Positions 27,409 to 34,594 of a stretch of DNA of 64,000 bases are shown piece after piece. A program made the position numbers and the translations under genes. The notes beneath the pieces were generated by a model. That model saw only the letters and a program-made list of their open reading frames with translations, made no database searches and was not told where the DNA came from. This DNA comes from Thalassotalea crassostreae (GTDB lineage: Bacteria; Pseudomonadota; Gammaproteobacteria; Enterobacterales; Alteromonadaceae), in contig NZ_CP017689.1 of the NCBI RefSeq assembly GCF_001831495.1, forward strand, positions 3,782,001 through 3,846,000, read 5' to 3'. Each line of letters starts with the position of its first letter. Position 1 is the first letter of the stretch.

Positions 27409-28059
27409 ATGACAAACTTGCGATTACGCTACCAAACCATTGAGTTTGGAAAAACAGATATTCATCTTTGTACTCTTCGAAACAAGCAAGAATTTCACGA
27501 TCCTGATGGCATCGCCGAAGAGCTCGGAATTTCTTCAGCTACTTGGCCAATTTTTGGTGTTGTTTGGCCATCAAGTATGGTTCTAGCCCACCACATTTCT
27601 AACTATGACGTCGGCGTAAAACGTGTTCTAGAGGTTGGCTGTGGTACGGCCCTCAGTAGCTTATTATTAAATAAACGAGACGTAGATATTACTGCGACAG
27701 ATTACCACCCAGAAGTAGGTACTTTTCTAACCAGAAACTCTGAGCTCAATGGCGATGCTGTTATTCCTTATGAAAGAACTGGTTGGGGCGATAATAATGA
27801 TAGTTTAGGTCGCTTTGATTTAATCATTGGTAGTGACCTCTTATACGAAGACCAGCATATAGATTTACTTGCCAATTTTATTGGCGAACATTCTAACTCA
27901 GCTTGCGAAGTAATTATTGTAGATCCCGGCCGAGGCAGAAAAAACAAACTGGCGAAAAAGTTACTTGAATTTGGCTATGTATCGACGTTCTTTAAACCAG
28001 AGCATACCGACTATCTAGACAGCAATTTTAAAGGTTTTATTCTTAAGTTTGTGCGTTAA
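27409..28059 (+). CDS. SAM-dependent methyltransferase, METTL21/Nnt1 (Methyltransf_16) type
   Basis: A 216-residue methyltransferase. The SAM motif is VLEVGCGTALSSLLL, preceded by VVWPSSMVLAHHI, and motif post-I includes ATDYHPEVGTFL; FDLIIGSDLLYED holds the DxxY-type site of seven-beta-strand lysine methyltransferases. It could modify a protein Lys or a small amine. It is the only plus-strand gene in this stretch, interrupting an otherwise leftward gene series. Confidence 0.85.
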   Translation: MTNLRLRYQTIEFGKTDIHLCTLRNKQEFHDPDGIAEELGISSATWPIFGVVWPSSMVLAHHISNYDVGVKRVLEVGCGTALSSLLLNKRDVDITATDYHPEVGTFLTRNSELNGDAVIPYERTGWGDNNDSLGRFDLIIGSDLLYEDQHIDLLANFIGEHSNSACEVIIVDPGRGRKNKLAKKLLEFGYVSTFFKPEHTDYLDSNFKGFILKFVR

Positions 28060-28077
28060 AATTTTTGCCTTTTTCGT

Positions 28078-28527
28078 TTACCAGTACTCTCTAACTAACA
28101 CGATTTTTCCATCTTTAAACTCTATTAAACGCATTAACGGAGCTGGATCTACTTCGGTTTTTCCATCCATAACTATCGTCGATATATAAGCAATGGTGAC
28201 GGCTTGTTTGCCATTGATTTGATTAACAACTTTAGTTGTTAAAGAGTCAGCTACGCCCATATAGCGCTTTAAACCGTCAATAAATTCAGACTTAGATAGA
28301 TCAGCATTGTAATTTGGGTGTTGATAACGCATATCCTCAGCCAATAAATTGGCTACTGCATTTATGTCTGCATCTGTTGCCCCAATAACTTTCGTTTTAT
28401 CGGTTAACTCAATAAACTTATTTACAATGTTATTTTCCAAGGCCGCTGAATTAAATAACACTAACATTAGCGATAACATCGACGTTAGCATCGACATTGA
28501 CAATAAACGGGATAAAAATTTACGCAT
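28078..28527 (-). CDS. SnoaL-like / NTF2-fold secreted protein
   Basis: A 149-residue protein with a signal peptide (SMSMLTSMLSLMLVLFNSAA) and an NTF2-like domain (VNKFIELTDKTKVIG, LLAEDMRYQHPNYNADLSKS, RLIEFKDGKIVLVREYW). Such domains bind small ligands or dimerise. I chose the ATG at 28527 because AAGGAAGG precedes it; an ATG 18 bases further upstream lacks one. It lies 23 bases after the DUF4386-like gene and probably shares its transcript. Confidence 0.75.
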   Translation of the reverse strand: MRKFLSRLLSMSMLTSMLSLMLVLFNSAALENNIVNKFIELTDKTKVIGATDADINAVANLLAEDMRYQHPNYNADLSKSEFIDGLKRYMGVADSLTTKVVNQINGKQAVTIAYISTIVMDGKTEVDPAPLMRLIEFKDGKIVLVREYW

Positions 28528-28550
28528 AACCTTCCTTTGAACCATAATTC

Positions 28551-29198
28551 TTATTCACTTTTACTACTCGTTAGCAGGGATATTCCTAACCAAGAAAACC
28601 AGACAATTTGGCTTACACCAAAAATTTCAGTAAAGACTTCAGCAGGAATTACCGTAAGAATGCCAACAACGCCAACGAAAATTCCTAAGTAATTAAGGCC
28701 TTTAGAAAACTCATTACCTTTTAACGCGGCAATGCTTAACAATAATACCCAAAGCCCACCGACAATTTCGTTGCCACCACCTAAACCTTCAACCACAGTG
28801 TAAATAGCTCGCCACATTGTCATCGCCTGTTCTGGATCTTTAGTTGATAACTCCAAAGCAGCTGATAACCCAATATTGGCTATCATTCCACTTGCAATAA
28901 CTAAGCCCACCCAAACCACACCGAATATAGCGGCGACTTGAGACAGGATTGGGGTATTGGCTTTCAATCGGTCATTAATCGCAAGCACCAATACCGCTAA
29001 CAAAATCCCAAATAGTATATACATAATGAAATTTACGATAGACAACGCGACTTGATTTTCAGCGAGAAAAGCAAACTTTTGCACAGAATTAGCATCTGCT
29101 GGGAAATTCCAAAATGCACCAAAAAACACGAAAGCTGATATGTAAATAATAGCCTCAAGAAGTGCTGCGACTCCTCCTGTTTTTTGCAGAGTTTTCAT
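28551..29198 (-). CDS. DUF4386-type membrane protein
   Basis: A 215-residue protein with six predicted membrane helices, starting TGGVAALLEAIIYISAFV, followed by FAFLAENQVALSIVNFIMY, GGGNEIVGGLWVLLLSI and a C-terminal LGISLLTSS. This layout matches the DUF4386 family. The function is unknown. AAAGGA precedes the ATG. Confidence 0.75.
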   Translation of the reverse strand: MKTLQKTGGVAALLEAIIYISAFVFFGAFWNFPADANSVQKFAFLAENQVALSIVNFIMYILFGILLAVLVLAINDRLKANTPILSQVAAIFGVVWVGLVIASGMIANIGLSAALELSTKDPEQAMTMWRAIYTVVEGLGGGNEIVGGLWVLLLSIAALKGNEFSKGLNYLGIFVGVVGILTVIPAEVFTEIFGVSQIVWFSWLGISLLTSSKSE

Positions 29199-29317
29199 AA
29201 GTCATTCCTTTATAAAAAAATAAATTTAACATGAAATAATAGAAATAAACGACTTTAAGATGTAACAAAAACTTACACCCTATAAAAGAGTCAATAATGG
29301 ACTAGAGATTCGGTATT

Positions 29318-29563
29318 CTATTTAAAACTTACAACCTTAAAATGTGGGTTATCTGCAAGAGCTTCCATTTTCGACACCGAATCCAATACACACAATTGTT
29401 CACTATTGTTAACTTTAATCTTTATACACTCTTCTCGACTTGTATTACGTTTAACATCCACAGCGATGCCTGTTATTTCATCACCCGATTTGAGAGTAAG
29501 TTTGATTAAATAATTATACATACAGGCTATTTCTACATAATCATGTTGTTCACAAGAGATCAT
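29318..29563 (-). CDS. rof: Rho-binding antiterminator Rof family protein
   Basis: An 81-residue Sm-like protein of the Rof (YaeO) family: ISCEQHDYVEIACMYNYLIK matches the E. coli INCDDYDNLELACQHH block and LTLKSGDEITGIAVDVKRN the next strands. Rof binds Rho and blocks Rho-dependent termination. The acidic DDY patch of E. coli Rof is only partly kept (EQHDY), so Rho binding is not certain. ATG at 29563 is preferred to the TTG just upstream. Confidence 0.75.
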   Translation of the reverse strand: MISCEQHDYVEIACMYNYLIKLTLKSGDEITGIAVDVKRNTSREECIKIKVNNSEQLCVLDSVSKMEALADNPHFKVVSFK

Positions 29564-29626
29564 CAAAGTTCACCTTTTAAAGAATTGTGCTTCCTGCTTA
29601 GTTTAGTTGCTATCATTTATGCACCA

Positions 29627-29980
29627 CTAGGACGAACGTAAAATCTTTTCCATAGACTTTCCTTTGGCAAGCTCATCAATCAATTTGTCGAGATATCGAA
29701 CCTTACGCATAAGTGGATCTTGGATCTCTTCAATACGTACTCCGCATACAACTTCCTTGATCAGAGATACATTGGGGTTGATTACTGGCGCCTCAGCAAA
29801 GAATGTAGTTAAGTCATTTTCATTCTTAATCTGTTTAATCAGAGCGATAGAGTTATAACCTGTGAGCCAACAAATAACTTGGATGACTTCCTCTTCGGTT
29901 CTGTTCTTTCTCTCTGCTTTTTGAACGTAGAGAGAATATATTTTTGCTAATACCATTGAAAATATTTTGTGTTCCGACAC
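29627..29980 (-). CDS. DUF2200 family protein
   Basis: A 117-residue cytoplasmic protein that fits DUF2200 closely: HKIFSMVLAKIYSLYVQKAE, EEEVIQVICWLTGYNS, NPNVSLIKEVVCGVRIEEI and DPLMRKVRYLDKLIDELAKG. Function unknown; members often occur as single genes in mobile or accessory regions. The start is a GTG at 29980 with GAGGTGAA upstream. Confidence 0.88.
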   Translation of the reverse strand: MSEHKIFSMVLAKIYSLYVQKAERKNRTEEEVIQVICWLTGYNSIALIKQIKNENDLTTFFAEAPVINPNVSLIKEVVCGVRIEEIQDPLMRKVRYLDKLIDELAKGKSMEKILRSS

Positions 29981-29998
29981 ATCTTCACCTCAGAGAGC

Positions 29999-30033
29999 TC
30001 TAATGCCTAATTGAGGGGATTTTATATTTTAGT
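29999..30033. repeat. Possible attC remnant (centre deleted)
   Basis: CTCTAATGCCTAATTGAGGGG resembles the left end of an attC (TAACGCCTCATTAAGAGG) and is joined to ATTTTATATTTTAG, which resembles the right end TTGTTATATTT. The ~60-base centre is missing. Confidence 0.35.
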
Positions 30034-30439
30034 TTTTGACGACATAATTAACTGTTTTAAACGCTAATAGTACACCAAGCAATTGAAAAGCAATTATTGG
30101 TAACATTACTATGCCAATAGCCATTGTAGTTGGCAAAGATAGAGATAAGTTAACAATAAAACCAGCAATAACTCCCCTGAATGTAAACTTATTAAAATCT
30201 ACAAAACTAGTTTCACTTGCTCTATATATAATGATTAAAAAGCAAAGAGCAGCGAAATAGACAGCAACGATATCACCGATGAATGTTGGTATATAGCGAA
30301 CAATTGGTAGCTCAATTATTCCGAGTTTCGCGAGTAATTTCGTAAGGGGGAAGCCTATAATTAATGCACCTGCAGCTATTATAGGAGATAAAAACCAATA
30401 CAATGGAAGCCCACTTATAAAATATAAAAACTTTCGCAT
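30029..30439 (-). CDS. Hypothetical membrane protein, 136 aa
   Basis: Four predicted membrane helices separated by short loops, beginning MRKFLYFISGLPLYWFLSP. No family is recognised. The ATG at 30439 has AAAGG 9 bases upstream; the longer TTG reading starts inside it. Its small size, strand and flanking attC-like scraps suggest a former gene cassette. Confidence 0.6.
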   Translation of the reverse strand: MRKFLYFISGLPLYWFLSPIIAAGALIIGFPLTKLLAKLGIIELPIVRYIPTFIGDIVAVYFAALCFLIIIYRASETSFVDFNKFTFRGVIAGFIVNLSLSLPTTMAIGIVMLPIIAFQLLGVLLAFKTVNYVVKN

Positions 30440-30459
30440 TACTAACAACCTTTCATTAA

Positions 30460-30485
30460 AAGTAACGCCTAGTTAAAAAGCACGT
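30460..30485. repeat. Possible attC remnant
   Basis: GTAACGCCTAGTTAAAAAGC closely follows the left end of intact attC sites (TTAACGCCTAGCTAAGTAGG at 45232), but only about 35 bases separate it from the next gene's stop and no matching right half is visible. Confidence 0.4.
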
Positions 30486-30491
30486 ACAAAC

Positions 30492-30680
30492 TTAAGCAAA
30501 ATATTTTGACGCCACGCCAACTGCAACAAACAAAATAATTAAAGCAATCCAATTCTTTTTTGAAGCAGCTAGATTTTCGCCGCATACAGGGCAAGTTGAT
30601 GCTGTTATTGGAGTGCCATTTATATTTGCTATTCGAACTTTTGGCGCTGTAATTTCTGATTTACACTTTTTACACTTCAT
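30492..30680 (-). CDS. Zinc-ribbon membrane protein, 62 aa
   Basis: A small protein starting MKCKKCKSEITAPKV with two CxxC pairs (CKKC, CPVC) and a C-terminal membrane helix (WIALIILFVAVGVASKYF). The ATG at 30680 is chosen because the zinc ribbon starts there; the upstream part of the open frame overlaps the toxin relic in another frame. The function is unknown. Confidence 0.6.
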   Translation of the reverse strand: MKCKKCKSEITAPKVRIANINGTPITASTCPVCGENLAASKKNWIALIILFVAVGVASKYFA

Positions 30681-30841
30681 AAATATCCATTCGCCCCATT
30701 TCTGGCTGAGAGCCAATACGCACCGCAAGGTCAAAAACGTCATTGGTCCATTTTATTGCTGCCGAAGGTTTATCGAGAGCAATAAAATCAGCAATTGAAC
30801 CTACTTTTTTATATCGCCAATGGCGACCAAACTACAATCAT
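30670..30841 (-). pseudogene. ParE/RelE-type toxin, frameshifted and truncated
   Basis: Directly after the antitoxin, ATG at 30841 overlaps the antitoxin stop (ATGA) and reads MIVVWSPLAI then TAA. In another frame the same stretch continues KKVGSIADFIALDKPSAAIK and then WTNDVFDLAVRIGSQPEMGR, which is the middle of a ParE-type toxin. It then runs into DIYEV and a stop, where a different gene begins. Both a frameshift and loss of the C-terminal 30-40 residues are visible, so the toxin should be dead. Confidence 0.7.
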
Positions 30842-31119
30842 TGATTTAGCTTCGCCAATACTTGAGCTCGAGCATCTGAATTTGAAATTCCTTGTCCAGA
30901 AGCCAGCTGTAATTCAGCTTTTTGCACTTCTTCAAGTAGTTCTATTTTTTCCTGCATTGCTTCGTATTCCGCAACATCTAAAACAACAGCAACACCTTTC
31001 CCTCGTTGAGTTATAACTAGGGGCCTTCTTGTTTCGTTAATTTGCTTTATGAAAGAAGCAACACCTGCTCTAAATTCAGAGAGAGGTTGAATATCTTGGT
31101 CAAAATGAATACGGCTCAT
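30838..31119 (-). CDS. Phd/YefM family antitoxin
   Basis: A 93-residue antitoxin. The N-terminal DNA-binding half holds LSEFRAGVASFIKQINETRR and PLVITQRGKGVAVVLDVAEYE, classic for Phd/YefM proteins; the C-terminal tail is longer and acidic, as needed for toxin binding. It is intact, but its toxin downstream is broken. A palindrome made of TTGTAC half-sites lies 15 bases upstream and fits autoregulation. AAAGG precedes the ATG. Confidence 0.88.
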   Translation of the reverse strand: MSRIHFDQDIQPLSEFRAGVASFIKQINETRRPLVITQRGKGVAVVLDVAEYEAMQEKIELLEEVQKAELQLASGQGISNSDARAQVLAKLNQ

Positions 31120-31134
31120 AAAGTACCTTTAGTT

Positions 31135-31150
31135 GTACAATTAGTTGTAC
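31135..31150. promoter_or_regulatory. Putative YefM/Phd operator
   Basis: GTACAATTAGTTGTAC is a palindrome with 6-bp arms and a 4-bp spacer; the sequence TTAGTTGTAC is also repeated directly. The YefM-YoeB operator of E. coli is known to use TGTACA-type half-sites. It lies just upstream of the antitoxin start. Confidence 0.55.
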
Positions 31151-31197
31151 CGTAAAATATAACCCATTATGGGAATTAAAGCCAAACTAGTTTGAGT

Positions 31198-31298
31198 TAT
31201 AACGCCCTGTTAAGGTGCTGATAATGTTTGGCTAAAATGTGTAGCGAAGCGAAACCGAGCCAAACTTTAGCAGTCCCGACTTTATTTGCTTGTTAGGT
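31198..31298 (-). repeat. attC 17 (most distal intact site)
   Basis: The site runs from TATAACGCCC to CTTGTTAGGT and carries the inner pair TTTGGCTAAA / GAGCCAAACTTTAGC. It closes the cassette with the gene at 31306; GTTAGGTGTAA occurs both here and at the cassette start next to attC 16. Confidence 0.85.
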
Positions 31299-31305
31299 GT
31301 AAATT

Positions 31306-31650
31306 CTAATTAGTAATACCAAGCTTTCTCAAACAGATAATAGACAAAATACCTAAAAAACCCAATACAACAAGAATTACTGGCGACAGCGAATCATATT
31401 CGTGATTAAAAAAAGTAGATACAAACATAACAAAAACAAGTAGAGCACAAAATGCCAGAAGACTTGAAGTTGCATATCCAAGAATCTTAACGATTAGCCC
31501 ACCCTTACCATTTAATGCAAAAGCTAAACAAATAAAAGGAAGGGCAACTGGTAATAAATAGATCGGCATTTTGTTAGATATGACAACTACAATTATTACA
31601 ACAGCAACAATAATGTATACGCCCGTCAATACGGCACTAAGAATATTCAA
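31306..31650 (-). CDS. Cassette-borne membrane protein, 114 aa
   Basis: A small membrane protein with about four helices, starting MNILSAVLTGVYIIVAVVII. No family is recognised. The TTG start at 31650 has AAGGGAG about 5 bases upstream and sits right after the cassette boundary. It is the last gene of the intact array, read leftward away from the integrase. Confidence 0.65.
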   Translation of the reverse strand: MNILSAVLTGVYIIVAVVIIVVVISNKMPIYLLPVALPFICLAFALNGKGGLIVKILGYATSSLLAFCALLVFVMFVSTFFNHEYDSLSPVILVVLGFLGILSIICLRKLGITN

Positions 31651-31664
31651 CCGTCTCCCTTACA

Positions 31665-31755
31665 CCTAACGCCAAGCTAAGCGAAAAATACAGTTAGGCT
31701 AAACTGCGCGGAGCGCGAGCCAACTGTAATTTTCCGTTTAAGCGCCTTGTTATAT
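31665..31755 (-). repeat. attC 16
   Basis: The site runs from CCTAACGCCAAGC to GCCTTGTTATAT with inner arms ACAGTTAGGCTAAACTG and GAGCCAACTGTAA. It closes the first (distal) HigBA cassette; the core GTTATATTT recurs at that cassette's start. Confidence 0.85.
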
Positions 31756-31757
31756 TT

Positions 31758-32051
31758 TTATGCTACCGTAAAGTTTACTGAGTGAACATTACTTAAATTA
31801 ATTTGTTGTTTAGCATGCCAAAGATCATAGTTATCTTGCATTGCTAGCCAACTTTCTGGCGTTCTGCCAATTGCTTTAGATAAGCGAAGTGCCATTTCAG
31901 GAGAGATAGCACTTTGACCTTTAAGAACACGGTTTAAAGTAGATGATGCTACATCTAATTGCTTAGCTAAATAACGACAGCTAAAGCCAGCAGGCTCTAG
32001 GTAAACGTCATAGATAAACTCTCCAGGATGCGGCGGATTATGCATAGTCAT
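31758..32051 (-). CDS. higA: HigA-type antitoxin (cassette)
   Basis: A 97-residue XRE-family antitoxin: HPGEFIYDVYLEPAGFSC, a helix-turn-helix (CRYLAKQLDVASSTLNRVLKG) and ISPEMALRLSKAIG are typical of HigA. It binds and neutralises HigB and represses the operon. It overlaps the toxin gene by one base. The toxin-first order is the normal higBA order. Confidence 0.92.
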   Translation of the reverse strand: MTMHNPPHPGEFIYDVYLEPAGFSCRYLAKQLDVASSTLNRVLKGQSAISPEMALRLSKAIGRTPESWLAMQDNYDLWHAKQQINLSNVHSVNFTVA

Positions 32052-32329
32052 TAGTGATAGTCCTCATAGTTGAGAATGTATGCATTACCATCGATAAACT
32101 CAAAAGTAATGCGCCAGTTGCCATTTACAGTAATAGACCAAATCCCGTCACGATCCCCTTTAAGAGGGTGCAATTTAAAACCGGGTAAATTGATATCATC
32201 AATTTCTTGCGCGGTATCTATTGCGGTAAGTTGCATCCGTAATTTACGTTGATGCTTAGCCTGTATTCCAGCAACACTTCCAGTTTGGAAATACTTTTTG
32301 AGGCCTTTGTGCTTAAAAGATTTAATCAT
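32051..32329 (-). CDS. higB: HigB-type toxin (cassette)
   Basis: A 92-residue RelE-superfamily mRNA interferase: IKSFKHKGLKKYFQTGSVAG, FKLHPLKGDRDGIWSITVNG and NWRITFEFIDGNAYILNYED match HigB end to end. It cleaves mRNA on the ribosome when free. The pair fills one integron cassette and would stabilise the array. A 57%-like homologous pair, by eye, is found at 35882-36456; all key blocks are intact in both. Confidence 0.92.
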   Translation of the reverse strand: MIKSFKHKGLKKYFQTGSVAGIQAKHQRKLRMQLTAIDTAQEIDDINLPGFKLHPLKGDRDGIWSITVNGNWRITFEFIDGNAYILNYEDYH

Positions 32330-32370
32330 GACATAAGTATAGCGTGATGCGCATCACTCGTCGAGAGAAA

Positions 32371-32464
32371 TATAACGCCCTGTTAAGGGGCAAATTTAAC
32401 TTGGTTAAAATCTAGGAACGCAGTGACAAAAACCAAGTTGAATTTGTCCTGCTTGAATGACTTG
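32371..32464 (-). repeat. attC 15, left part, split by the first IS
   Basis: The site starts TATAACGCCCTG, has arms CAAATTTAACTTGG / CCAAGTTGAATTTG and is cut after GACTTG. Its last bases, TTATATT, lie beyond the IS at 34042. GTTATATTAAAA there matches the cassette start next to attC 14 over 12 bases, which proves the two pieces belong together. Confidence 0.85.
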
Positions 32465-32541
32465 ATACTTATTGAGCCTTCTCCCCGAAGTCTAGCGATA
32501 AACTAGACTTCAAGGCGACCAAACCAAAAGGAGAACACTCA

Positions 32542-33585
32542 ATGAAATTCTATACTAATTCTCACCCTTTTTATTGTGGGATCGATCTTCATTCACGTAT
32601 TTTGTACGTGTGCATTATTGATAATGAAGGAAAAACTGTTTTACATCAACAGATTAAAGCAGATAAGCAACAACTATTAAATTTACTAAAACCTTACATT
32701 GGCCATGTCGTTGTTGGTGTTGAATGTATGCATTGCTGGTATTGGGTTAGTGATTGGTGTGAAGAATATAGTATTGATTTTATTCTAGGCCATGCACTTT
32801 ATATGAAAGCTATTCATGGTGGGAAAGCCAAAAACGACAAAATAGATTCTTATAAAATTGCCTGTTTAATGCGTGGCGGTAACTTCCCTCTTGCTTACGT
32901 TTACCCTTCAAGAATGCGTGCAACTCGCGACTTACTCAGACGACGAACTCATGTTGTTAGGCACGGTGCTGATTTAAAAGCACATGTCGTTAATACCGAC
33001 AGCCAATATAATTTACCGTCTCAAGCACTCAATCTGAAAAATATATCAGCCAGAGAAGGCTTAAAACACCATTACGAGGACCCTGTTATTCAGCGAACCA
33101 TCGAGCTGGATATGGTGTTACTTGATTGCTATGCAAAAGAGTTAAAGAAAGTAGAATGGTTTATCGAAAAACAAGCGAAAGAGCACCACGGTTGTTATTT
33201 ATCATTAATACGCACCTTTCCTGGTATCGGACAAATTCTTGGGTTAACCATTCTTTATGAAATTGGTGAGATTTGCCGATTTGAATCCGTTCAAAACTTT
33301 GCCTCTTATAGTCGACTCGTAAAGTGTAAAGCCGAGTCAGCAGGTAAAATTTATGGTACTAGCGGCAATAAGATTGGAAATGGCTATCTAAAGTGGGCAT
33401 TTAGCGAAGCCGCGGTTCTGTATCTGCGCGGTAACGATAGAGCGAAAAACCATCTAAGCAAACTGCAAAAACGCATGAGCAAAGGCAAAGCACTCTCTGC
33501 GTTAGCGCATAAAATAGGTCGTTGTGTGTATTACATGCTGAAAAACAAAACGGTATTTGATGAAGATAAATTTTTAAAAGGTTAA
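32542..33585 (+). CDS. IS110/IS1111 family DEDD transposase, copy 1
   Basis: A 347-residue recombinase. The N-terminal RuvC-like DEDD domain holds Asp15 (GIDLHS), Glu61 (GVECMHCW), Asp99 and Asp102 (KNDKIDS). The C-terminal Tnp_20 domain holds the TFPGIGQILGLTILYEIG helix-hairpin and the NKIGNGYLKW block. It cuts and joins DNA guided by an element-encoded RNA in studied members. All three copies are identical in protein. AAGGAGAA precedes the ATG. Confidence 0.95.
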   Translation: MKFYTNSHPFYCGIDLHSRILYVCIIDNEGKTVLHQQIKADKQQLLNLLKPYIGHVVVGVECMHCWYWVSDWCEEYSIDFILGHALYMKAIHGGKAKNDKIDSYKIACLMRGGNFPLAYVYPSRMRATRDLLRRRTHVVRHGADLKAHVVNTDSQYNLPSQALNLKNISAREGLKHHYEDPVIQRTIELDMVLLDCYAKELKKVEWFIEKQAKEHHGCYLSLIRTFPGIGQILGLTILYEIGEICRFESVQNFASYSRLVKCKAESAGKIYGTSGNKIGNGYLKWAFSEAAVLYLRGNDRAKNHLSKLQKRMSKGKALSALAHKIGRCVYYMLKNKTVFDEDKFLKG

Positions 33586-33639
33586 GTCGCACAATGGCGT
33601 GAGCCTAAAGCCTAACTCGCTGGTTAAGAGCATGAACTA

Positions 33640-33850
33640 TCATCGTCGTTTAATCACTATTTGATGATGATTATGCCAAGTTGTCCAAGCCCATATTGCT
33701 TGATTAGACACGCCATTGGTGCGCATACAAACAATAAGCAAAATCGTTTACACCTTAGCTAAGCCTGAAACTAACTGAACGTTTGAATCACTTTGCTTGA
33801 ATAGTGCTAGTCAAAGGTTAACCGAAGAATGTCTAGTGCCCCTATTTTCA
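33640..33850 (+). ncRNA. Candidate bridge/seekRNA region of IS copy 1
   Basis: IS1111 elements are known to carry their guide RNA in the 3' noncoding part. Here GTTTGAATCACTTTG (33781-33795) and TGCTTGAAT (33794-33802) closely repeat the target sequence GCTTGAATGACTTG just left of the insertion point. The RNA's ends, strand and guide pairs are inferred, not shown. The same stretch lies at 41021-41231 and 43330-43540. Confidence 0.4.
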
Positions 33851-33864
33851 CCAAGGAGGATGGA

Positions 33865-33972
33865 ATGATAGGCAGTGATGAGATCACATTAAGAGAGCCT
33901 CAATATGTGTTTGCAGTAAACGATGATTTAATTGCAAAGCGACAGAACGAAGCAGACGTTTTTGCTAATTGA
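33865..33972 (+). CDS. 35-codon ORF in the IS 3' region, copy 1
   Basis: ATG at 33865 is preceded 4 bases away by AAGGAGGA, an almost ideal ribosome-binding site, and opens a 35-codon frame beginning MIGSDEITLREPQYVFAVND and ending EADVFAN. No family is recognised. It lies between the presumed guide RNA and the right end. It may be a real small protein or an accident of a structured RNA. Confidence 0.45.
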   Translation: MIGSDEITLREPQYVFAVNDDLIAKRQNEADVFAN

Positions 33973-34046
33973 TATAAGAGGTGGCTGCTACGCAACCACA
34001 GAATTTCTAGTGCTTATTTGACAGGAAAAGGCTCATATGTGTTATA

Positions 34047-34493
34047 TTAAAATTTATAGTCAAACACTATTTTTCCACCGCCTGTTGATATTGGTTGAAA
34101 GCTTAATTTAATATCTTTATCTTCAATTAAATATTCAGACAAACCAACAACACCAGCAAAAATATGCCATGCAATCATGTTGTTTTTGAAAATTTCACTT
34201 TTCGACGTTTTGTCATCATCTATCGATAAGTTATACAGAGCTAGAGATTCTGCTGCAATTAAATTACTGCAATATAACTCGTTACAACCAGCAATAGGAA
34301 ATAATAGAGCGGCTGCGCCGCCATACGTATGCGGATCTTCTGATGCCATCCATGAATTAACAGCAAATAACGCTTCCACCCCTATAATCATTAGCGGCGT
34401 TATTTCTGTTTCTTGTGGTTTTACATCCGGATTTTCTTCGGCAATTATATTTGTAGAAAAGAATAGAAGAACAAGAAATAGATATCGGGTCAT
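34047..34493 (-). CDS. Cassette-borne secreted or membrane protein, 148 aa
   Basis: A protein with a signal peptide (TRYLFLVLLFFSTNIIA) and a mature part with hydrophobic segments (PLMIIGVEALFAV, IAWHIFAGVVGLSEYL) and two Cys (GCNELYC). No family is recognised. The ATG at 34493 is chosen since the signal peptide starts there; the longer frame enters attC 14. Its own attC is split by the IS. Confidence 0.65.
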   Translation of the reverse strand: MTRYLFLVLLFFSTNIIAEENPDVKPQETEITPLMIIGVEALFAVNSWMASEDPHTYGGAAALLFPIAGCNELYCSNLIAAESLALYNLSIDDDKTSKSEIFKNNMIAWHIFAGVVGLSEYLIEDKDIKLSFQPISTGGGKIVFDYKF

Positions 34494-34511
34494 AAGTTTA
34501 ATTCCTTTTAA

Positions 34512-34594
34512 TATAACGCCCGCATAACCGGCAAACAAAAAACGGGGCCTTCAAGCCCCGCTTTTTGTTTGTCCGCGTTAATGCGATTGTTAGG
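34512..34594 (-). repeat. attC 14
   Basis: A shorter site of about 83 bases from TATAACGCCCGC to GATTGTTAGG. Its centre is a simple hairpin (CGGGGCCTTCAAGCCCCG) flanked by CAAACAAAAAA/CTTTTTGTTTG arms, unlike the rest of the array, suggesting a different source. Confidence 0.85.

Larger units (their letters stand above)
32465..34041 (+). mobile_element. IS1111-type (IS110 family) element, copy 1
   Basis: A 1577-base element with sub-terminal, not terminal, inverted repeats (GAGCCTTCTCC at 32474-32484 and GGAAAAGGCTC at 34024-34034), no target duplication, a DEDD transposase on the plus strand and a 456-base 3' noncoding part. These traits define the IS1111 group. It sits inside the attC core between GACTTG and TTATATT. 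One base (G) is shared by both flanks, so each end may shift by 1. The group is known to target attC sites. Confidence 0.92.

Noticed and set aside
29273..29320. Possible attC half beside the rof-like gene
   Set aside because: The alignment to attC left halves needs several gaps and is no better than AT-rich background.
33401..33592. 63-codon frame on the minus strand inside each transposase gene
   Set aside because: It overlaps the conserved C-terminal transposase domain in another frame and has no ribosome-binding site.
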